Position numbers and translations under genes: made by a program | DNA from: Dichetophora obliterata | Lineage: Eukaryota > Arthropoda > Insecta > Diptera > Sciomyzidae | NCBI GenBank assembly: GCA_963920525.1 | Contig: OY986439.1 | Location: 43,616,193 to 43,680,192 of the forward strand | Direction of reading: 5' to 3' | DNA length: 64,000 nucleotides | Shown: one piece after another, positions 57,702 through 64,000 of the stretch | Layout: the number at the start of each line of letters is the position of its first letter | Numbering within the stretch: the first letter of the stretch is position 1 | The notes under the pieces: generated by a model | Told to the model about the DNA's origin: nothing | Database searches by the model: none | The model's input: the letters and a program-made list of their open reading frames with translations, nothing else

Positions 57702-59595
57702 GTATTTATTTCTTACATAATAAGGTAAATTGTCCAACAGAAAGAAGTATTTGATTTATATGAGCATCAAACTATTTAAAAAGTTGTGCAGCTCTAGACT
57801 TAGTTTTCTGACACTACAATGTTTTGTTAATAAAACTTTAACAATCCCCTTGTTTCTTAAAGCATCTACTTTGCGAGTTTACAATTAATCTTTTATTGAA
57901 AACTTTCGGATATCCTTGCTGTGTGCTTGTCTTCCATGCTTATTTGTATGCTTTTGTATGCTTTCTCTAACTAAATTGTTTTCGTCCACGACAAATATAG
58001 TAGCAGCAGCCTCAACAACAACAACAACAACAACAACAAACCAAACAGACAGTAATCAAATTCAGCCAGTTGAAATCCTGTGCATGACTTCGAAACAATT
58101 TGCTGCATGCATAATAATAAGCTGAATACGACGCTTGAAAAATATTTAAAGGCTTCTGAAAGCTTTTTGAAAGAAAAAACAGACATGAAAAAGAACAATT
58201 AAATTGTCTTTTCGACTTGAGAACAAAACTCTGTTTCAGTGTCCTTTAAATGGGTTTCTCTTTTATTTGTTAAAAGCCTTGCAACAAATGCTAAAATTAA
58301 GGCCCTTTTTTATTAGCAAAAATGCTTCAATACACCAGAGAAACGTATGTAATCTATTTAGGGAAACAATTCGCTTAACTACAAAAAAGTAATCTGAAAT
58401 TATTTGTGCAATAAAGCTCGCTTAATTGTTGGATTAACTTGTGTTTAATTTGCTCGTGCTTAACTTGTTCTTTGTGCCTAATGCCTACGCTGTAAGTATT
58501 GGTGTTGTTGTTTTTATTGTTCTTTTTGGTGTTCTTGTTATTTTTTGTTGTTGTTTTTGTTGTGGTTACATACTGCTTTTTGCGAATATTTTCTGTTTAT
58601 TTTTTGTTTTTTAATTTTTGCTCAGCTATAAATTCTTTCCTAGACTTTCCTTGTAATCCAAATTTTTTTTTTTCCTTTTTTTATAAACATGCCATAACTT
58701 TTTTGTTTAGCCTTAAGCTTATACAAAGAAAAAATTAATTGAAGCTTGCTTTACTTACAATGATTAATACAATTATAATCCAAAACAAAAGCTTTCAATT
58801 AGGTATTGAGGGGCTGTAATTATTTCCGATGAATTGTACAAAAAATTCTTGTACAAAAAAACTTTTGAATATTCAAAATCTCATTAATATTCATAATTAT
58901 CATAAAGCATGAGATGAGTTAAATCCAATTTTTTTTTTAAAACAAATTCTTTAGATATCTTAAGGGGCAGTCTGGTTTCTTTGCACTTCTGTGAAGATAG
59001 CTCAAAATCTTCACCCCAAGTTTTTGCTGAATTTTACTGTTATCCTTATATAAAAGTAATGCTATAAAATGAAGTGGAAACATTTTCTTAAACTGTACTT
59101 AATAATGATACAAAAAATACTTTGATACAAAAAGTGCTTTCGCGTACTTTTAAACAAGTCGTACCTTAGCAACCCTGGATTTCGAATTTTTTTTTACACC
59201 AAAATCAAAAATATTTTTATAGAATTATTCAAACCATTCCGAGAGAAAATTTTGTTTTTGGATTTTCTTAAATTTTTAGGTCAGAGGTTTTGTGTTTCAG
59301 GCTAGAAAATTACTTATAGATATTATTATTAATTTCACAAAAAAACCTCAAGATTACATCTGCCAACATTTCTTGTTCAATTTTGCAACTTTTTAATTTT
59401 GTTCATGTTCTTTGTAAGTAACCTCAACACGAACTTTCCGAAAAGTTATACTTCCACCAAAAAATTTTTTAACAGTCGGATCTTCAAAGTAATCATACCA
59501 TCGTTTGACTCTGCTATTTATAGTTAAAAATATTCTGTATCTACTACATTTCATTGGAATATTTTCATAATTGGATTTTTGATTTTGTTGTTTTT
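57702..59595. other. Probable intron or intergenic host DNA
   Basis: CAA/ACA microsatellites at about 58013-58042 and several GTT runs near 58500-58560. No TE remains recognised. Confidence 0.4.
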
Positions 59596-59676
59596 AAGGT
59601 ATCAAGAATAAGGTATCAAGAATAAGGTATCAAGAATAAGGTATCAAGAATAAGGTATCAAGAATAAGGTATCAAA
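59596..59676. repeat. 14-bp tandem repeat, about 5.5 copies
   Basis: AAGGTATCAAGAAT repeats without visible differences, so the expansion is recent. Confidence 0.97.
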
Positions 59677-61070
59677 TCACTAATAGTATTGTCAAATTAT
59701 CATGTTCGAAAACTCATTTTAGGGAGATTCAATAAGAAAAAAAATTCACACCATATTTTCATTACTAATATCAGAAATCATCTTTAAATTCGTATAGTTT
59801 AAATTGCTCCCATTGGGTTTTATCGAGTGAGTCTTACAGAAAGTCTAGCTTGAATCATAGCGTATGAGTTACATTAATTGCTTTAAAGACATATGTGGCT
59901 TGTCAAAGGCTTAAAGACAACTTCAAACGATTTTTTCATATATATTTGTTTAGCCAGAATAATAGAAATAACTTTGCTGAAGAACTAAAAATTAATTTCT
60001 TGGTGGTTTGCGAGTTATTTATGATAATAAATTCATATCTTGAATAATTTAAAAAAATATTGCTCTGAAGTCTTCGGAAAAGTTTCGAAACGGATGTCAC
60101 CACGAGATTTCTCATGTAAAAGTTAAATAAAAAAGTTGAAATTATTAAATACAGATCTACGTGCCACACAGTGTTATAAATAAAAAAAATTTTAAAATAT
60201 ATAAAATATGTCAAGTTAATCAAGAGAATATATGCAACCAACAGTATGCAATATATATGTTTGGTAGTTGTTATTATTAAATTTATTTTATATAAGTTTG
60301 ATAGATAGACCTTGTTTTGAATGGCAGCTCTGGTTTTAGCTACTGCTCTATTCAGCTCTTGACTTGTTGTCGAAATGCCGTAATTAAAGTTAAATATTGA
60401 CAAAATGCAAAGCTATCTAACTTGTAAAGTAAACGATTTCAGTATGAAAAAACTTTACAGTTGTTAAAATAAACTTTATAACCAAATATTTGCTCTGAAT
60501 ACCAAGATTCTAATCTCCCCTTTAGATATAATAAGCAGCACTCACATAAATTCATGTTATGTGTTCAATACAAAATAAACAAGCTGTTATTGTGAAGGTG
60601 GAAGAATATAGTAGTTAGGCAGTGTTGTTAAATGATTTATGTTGTCAGTTGAATTCCTTTAAATTCAAATAGATGTCAAATTCACTTTCTAACACTTAGA
60701 CAGCGCTGACAAAAACATAAACACAAACACGAACTGAAAACATAAGGCAGCCCAGCAAACAGTGAATATGAAATGCAAACTTCTTTAAAGGAAAGAGGCC
60801 AAAATTAAACTATAAAAAGAGCATTTCTTTTTGTTAACAATCTACGAGCTTAGTTTTTGTGGAAGGTGATGGCATTGCGAATATTTTTGAAAAGATATTC
60901 TTTTATTTTTCTTGAATCGAGAAAATAAACTATTGTTAGAAACTACTATTTTGACTGCTAATGTTACTTATTTTACTCAGAAGATGCTTAAGATACACGC
61001 ATGTCCCTAACTAAATCAGAAACCCTTTTTTGGAAGGTATATTAAAAAATTCAAGCCCGAATATATATAT
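59677..61070. other. AT-rich sequence, one long unexplained ORF
   Basis: Minus-strand ORF at 59936-60403 (155 codons, TTG start) is hydrophobic in its middle. I could not support it as a gene. Confidence 0.35.
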
Positions 61071-61764
61071 TAGGGCGGGTCGATTTATTTTTCGACAGTT
61101 TCCCTATGATTTCCGTATTCTATGGGTTATTCCATGAAAATTTGCCAAAGGAACCATACCTCTATCGTTAAAATCGAGTCCCCTACTTTTTGTTGGTAGA
61201 TTTTTTCCCAAATTGACGTTCGTATGAAATATTACCTACACGTTCACATCCATAACTCAAAAACTATCGATCGGGTTTAATCGCCAGTAGTCGCGTTGGA
61301 AAGGTGAGCTCATTTTGATCAATTTACAACATGAAAAAAACGGAAAAATGCTCCAAAATTTGGACAAAAATGCCCGTAACTTTTGAACTTTTTACCAACA
61401 AAAAGTAGGGGACTCGATTTTAACGAACTCGATTTTTTTTTAAGGTATGGTTCCTTCGGCAAATTTTCATGGAATAACCCATAGAATACGGAAATCATAG
61501 GGAAATTGGTGAATTTTTTCATGATTTTGTCCAAGAATATTACTTTCATGGCCATTTTTTTGACTCAATCCATTATTTAGTTCAATTTACAATTCAAAAC
61601 GAAGAGATTAAGCCCAAATTTATCGAATTCGGTTGATTAATTCATGCGATATTGCTAAAGCAAAATAACACATAAAACCAACTTTTTGATTTTTTTTGCT
61701 CAGTACTATCCCAAGAATCAGAAACGCGAAGCGCGCATTAAGATGTTCGAATCGCCCCACCCTA
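61071..61764. mobile_element. Foldback-type element with TIRs and a 100-bp inner inverted repeat
   Basis: The left end TAGGGCGGGTCGATT matches the reverse complement of the right end TAGGGTGGGGCGATT. Inside, 61099-61198 and 61393-61505 are inverted copies sharing TATGATTTCCGTATTCTATG, GGTTATTCCATGAAAATTTG, GGAACCATACC and AAATCGAGTCCCCTAC. The right arm carries a ~17-bp extra piece. Flanks are (TA)n, so the duplication cannot be read. No coding capacity. Confidence 0.8.
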
Positions 61765-61861
61765 ATATAATATATATATTTAAATCGAGCTTCCAGATTT
61801 TGACTTGCAGTTTTTTCTCAAACTTTTGTCACGTTTTTTTTTTTTTTATATTGGCCTATAA

Positions 61862-61921
61862 CAGCCAAACCATTGCGATTTTTGTCTTAGTATTGGATCG
61901 AAAATCTCAATGGTTTGGCTG
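61862..61921. repeat. Short hairpin
   Basis: CAGCCAAACCATTG.GATTTT pairs with AAAATC.CAATGGTTTGGCTG across a loop of about 15 bp. Just downstream, GAACAGTGGC-type words are repeated (61950-62050). Confidence 0.8.
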
Positions 61922-62799
61922 ATATATATAACTGCCCGAACAGCGGTTGAACAAGAATCGCACGGCCAAACAAAGGTCAAATATGATCTAAGAAAAATAG
62001 AAAAACATTGCACGTTCAAACAGTGGCCGAACACTGGCCGAACAGTGGCTATTTCGGTATAATTTCATATCATCAATTCTTCATTTGAGCTAATGCCACA
62101 ACAAAGACATATGCACACAACAACGATGACACAAACAGCACTCGAACTCACAAATGCATGCGCAACAACAAACAACAAATCACATTCGTGGCTTATCAGA
62201 TTTGCTAAAGCGCTCATGCCACAACATATCGGTCATTCCATGTCAAATCGGACGCTTTTCGAAACTCACATTTCTGTAAAAATTTGGTATTTTGCACGTG
62301 AATAGTACTTTTAAAAAAATATTTGCATATTTTTTTGCAATTTTCAATTTTTTTTTTTTTTGCAGTTATACACAGTGAAAGAAAAACAAAACATAAAGAA
62401 AAACAAAAATTGGCATTCGGACATGTACACAAACAACTATATCTTCTACACCGTTAGTCCTACAAGAAAATGTAGAATACATATTTTAAAGATCTTGAAT
62501 TGGTCTTTATTGTGGTGTCCTTTTTTACAAACACTTTTGTACAAAATTTTAAATTTTTTGACCACTAAAAATTTCATTCACATTTTTCAGAGTCAGCAAC
62601 ACTATTTTTTTGGCACTTTGAAAATATTATCGTATTGAGGCATTCATTCTTAATGCATTCTCAAAATTTGATGTTGGAGAATCAATGTTTACTATTTTTA
62701 ACGAAATTTTCAAAAACTGACTACACAATTTTTTAAGTACAAAATACTTTAATTTTTAATTAAAAATGGAATTTTTAGTATTTTTTGCTAAGCTATATA

Positions 62800-63058
62800 C
62801 ATATCGTCACTGCGCCAGCAAAAACAGTTATAGGTATTTCAGTAACTTTTCAGGAGAGCAAAAAAACAAATTTTTTTCAGAGCACTTCTAGCACTGCGAG
62901 CAATAGCTGTTTTTGATCATTTCTAAATCAAAAAAAAATATATATATAAAAAAACTGTAAATGTAGAAATGTGTGCAAAAAAACAGTGTGAATAAAATAT
63001 GCAATAATAAAATTTGCAAAAATCACATTACTGTTTTTTCTGGCGTAGCTACGATATG
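62800..63058. mobile_element. MITE (259 bp), ~31-bp TIRs, TA target
   Basis: The left CATATCGTCACTGCGCCAGC and the right in reverse complement CATATCGTAGCTACGCCAGA both continue into AAAAACAGT. TA flanks both ends (62798-62799 and 63059-63060). Confidence 0.82.
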
Positions 63059-63345
63059 TAAAATAAGACATTGAAAAATTTTATCAATTCGTTAAAATAT
63101 ACCATTCCTCGGCAGACACTCTATTTTTTAAATTTGCTAAAAAATTTTGGTTGTAATTCTATGATATATACCTATATTAATACTAACTTATATAAAATTG
63201 TTTTAACATTTTGTTTAGAATTTATTTTTTGTTCTTGTGAACTTGAACAAAGGTTGAAAAAGTTTATGTAGTTGTAGTGCACATAAGTTACGATGCAATT
63301 TCGCAATGCTTAAACCACGGCACAGTAGCAGTTCATTTATTCTAG

Positions 63346-63748
63346 CGTGGCTTAGCTAATTTCCTGCTGAAAAAATTGCGAGAAGTAAACAAAATATTTT
63401 ACTTCTCAGATGGAGCAGTCACTCAATATAAGAACAAAAAATTTTATAAATCTATGCTAGCACAAATTCGATTTCAATTATTCCCGTAGAATGGCACTTT
63501 TTCGCAACATCGCACGGCAAAGGGCCACGTGATGGTTTGGCAGGTACAGTAAAAAGACTTGCGGCAAAGGCTAGTCTGCAAAAATTAATAATCCGACAAA
63601 TACTCCTGTAGTATTTTATAATTGGGTTTCAAACAACATGACAAGTCTTGAATCAGAATTTTTTTCATCAAAGCAGTACAACTCTGAAAAACAATCTCTC
63701 AAAAAGCGATTCGAAAAAGCAATAATGATACGCGAGACTTAAACCCAC
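63346..63748 (+). pseudogene. Uncharacterised transposon-like family (DFAENY/SDG/ATSHGKG), copy 2
   Basis: Plus strand, three frames. LLKKLREVNKIFYFSDGAVT then QYKNKKFYKSML (SDG at 63406-63414); after a shift near 63488, EWHFFATSHGKGPRDGLAGT and VKRLAAKASLQK; after another near 63588, TPVVFYNWVSNNMTSLESEF and SLKKRFEKAI. The motif order SDG..QYKN, EWHFFATSHGKG, DG..GTVKR is the same as in copy 1. This copy keeps the SDG aspartate that copy 1 lost. Its N-terminal DFAEN part is not visible. The two copies are in opposite orientation 35 kb apart. Confidence 0.78.
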
Positions 63749-64000
63749 CATTCCTATATACCACGGGGCAAAGGGAAAATTGATATGCGCATTACATCAA
63801 CATCATCTTTTTCAACTATTGTTTAAGTTTACAAGAACAAAAAAAAAATTATAAATAAAATGTTAAAGCAATTTTACATAATTTAGTATTCACATTGGGA
63901 TACATCAAGGAATTCCAACCAATAAGTATTTGAGCAAATTTTAAAAATAGAGTGTCTGCAGAGGAATAGCATATTTTAACAACTTGATAAAATTTTTCAA

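Noticed and set aside
59936..60403. 155-codon minus-strand ORF with hydrophobic middle, membrane-protein-like
   Set aside because: No ATG at the start, composition follows local AT richness, no family pattern. The opening STTSQELNRAVAKTRAAIQNK looks protein-like, so a weak doubt remains.

Overview
The window is AT-rich eukaryotic DNA with no bacterial-style operons, no rRNA and no tRNA that I can defend. The transposon families (a Visitor/rosa-type DD41D mariner, hobo-like hAT ends, Harbinger, pogo, and non-LTR elements with TAAA tails), the many CAA/GTT microsatellites and the insect-like splice and promoter signals point to a higher fly. A tephritid-type fruit fly is my best guess; this is inference, not proof. 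Almost all recognisable coding sequence belongs to transposable elements, nearly all of it broken.

Layout. 1-2.3 kb: 3' part of a hAT element. 6.0-9.3 kb: a nearly intact 1.3 kb mariner abutting two unclassified terminal-inverted-repeat (TIR) elements. 10.7-14.9 kb: a non-LTR retrotransposon with a dead RT, then two MITEs and a dispersed repeat family. 16.8-18.9 kb: a complete-ended Harbinger with its Myb-like gene and decayed transposase. 19.3-23.2 kb: two old LINE relics. 25.0-32.2 kb: three hAT-type insertions nested inside one another, each with a near-perfect 8-bp target duplication; the innermost also holds two LINEs and a gene of an uncharacterised transposon-like family. 34-36 kb: a mariner relic, a ~150 bp tandem repeat and an interleaved inverted repeat. 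37.4-40.6 kb: a hobo-like element with further insertions. 42.4-49.6 kb: a possible solo LTR, a LINE interrupted by a MITE, a pogo/Tigger relic ending in a PHD-like finger, and another LINE relic. 51.8 kb: a MITE. 52.5-55.0 kb: a ~2.5 kb array of a 7-bp repeat.

From 55.8 to about 60 kb the sequence looks more like ordinary host DNA. There is a CpG-richer block with an Inr-like promoter motif, and 1.7 kb downstream an ATG-bearing candidate first coding exon ending at a good 5' splice site. This is the only plausible host-gene piece I found. 61-64 kb: a foldback element, a MITE and a second copy of the uncharacterised family seen at 28 kb.

The most unusual items are the three-level hAT nest, the two relics of the 'DFAENY / SDG..QYKN / ATSHGKG' family, the strictly 7-bp-phased array open in all six frames, and a MITE whose removal restores an RT reading frame exactly.
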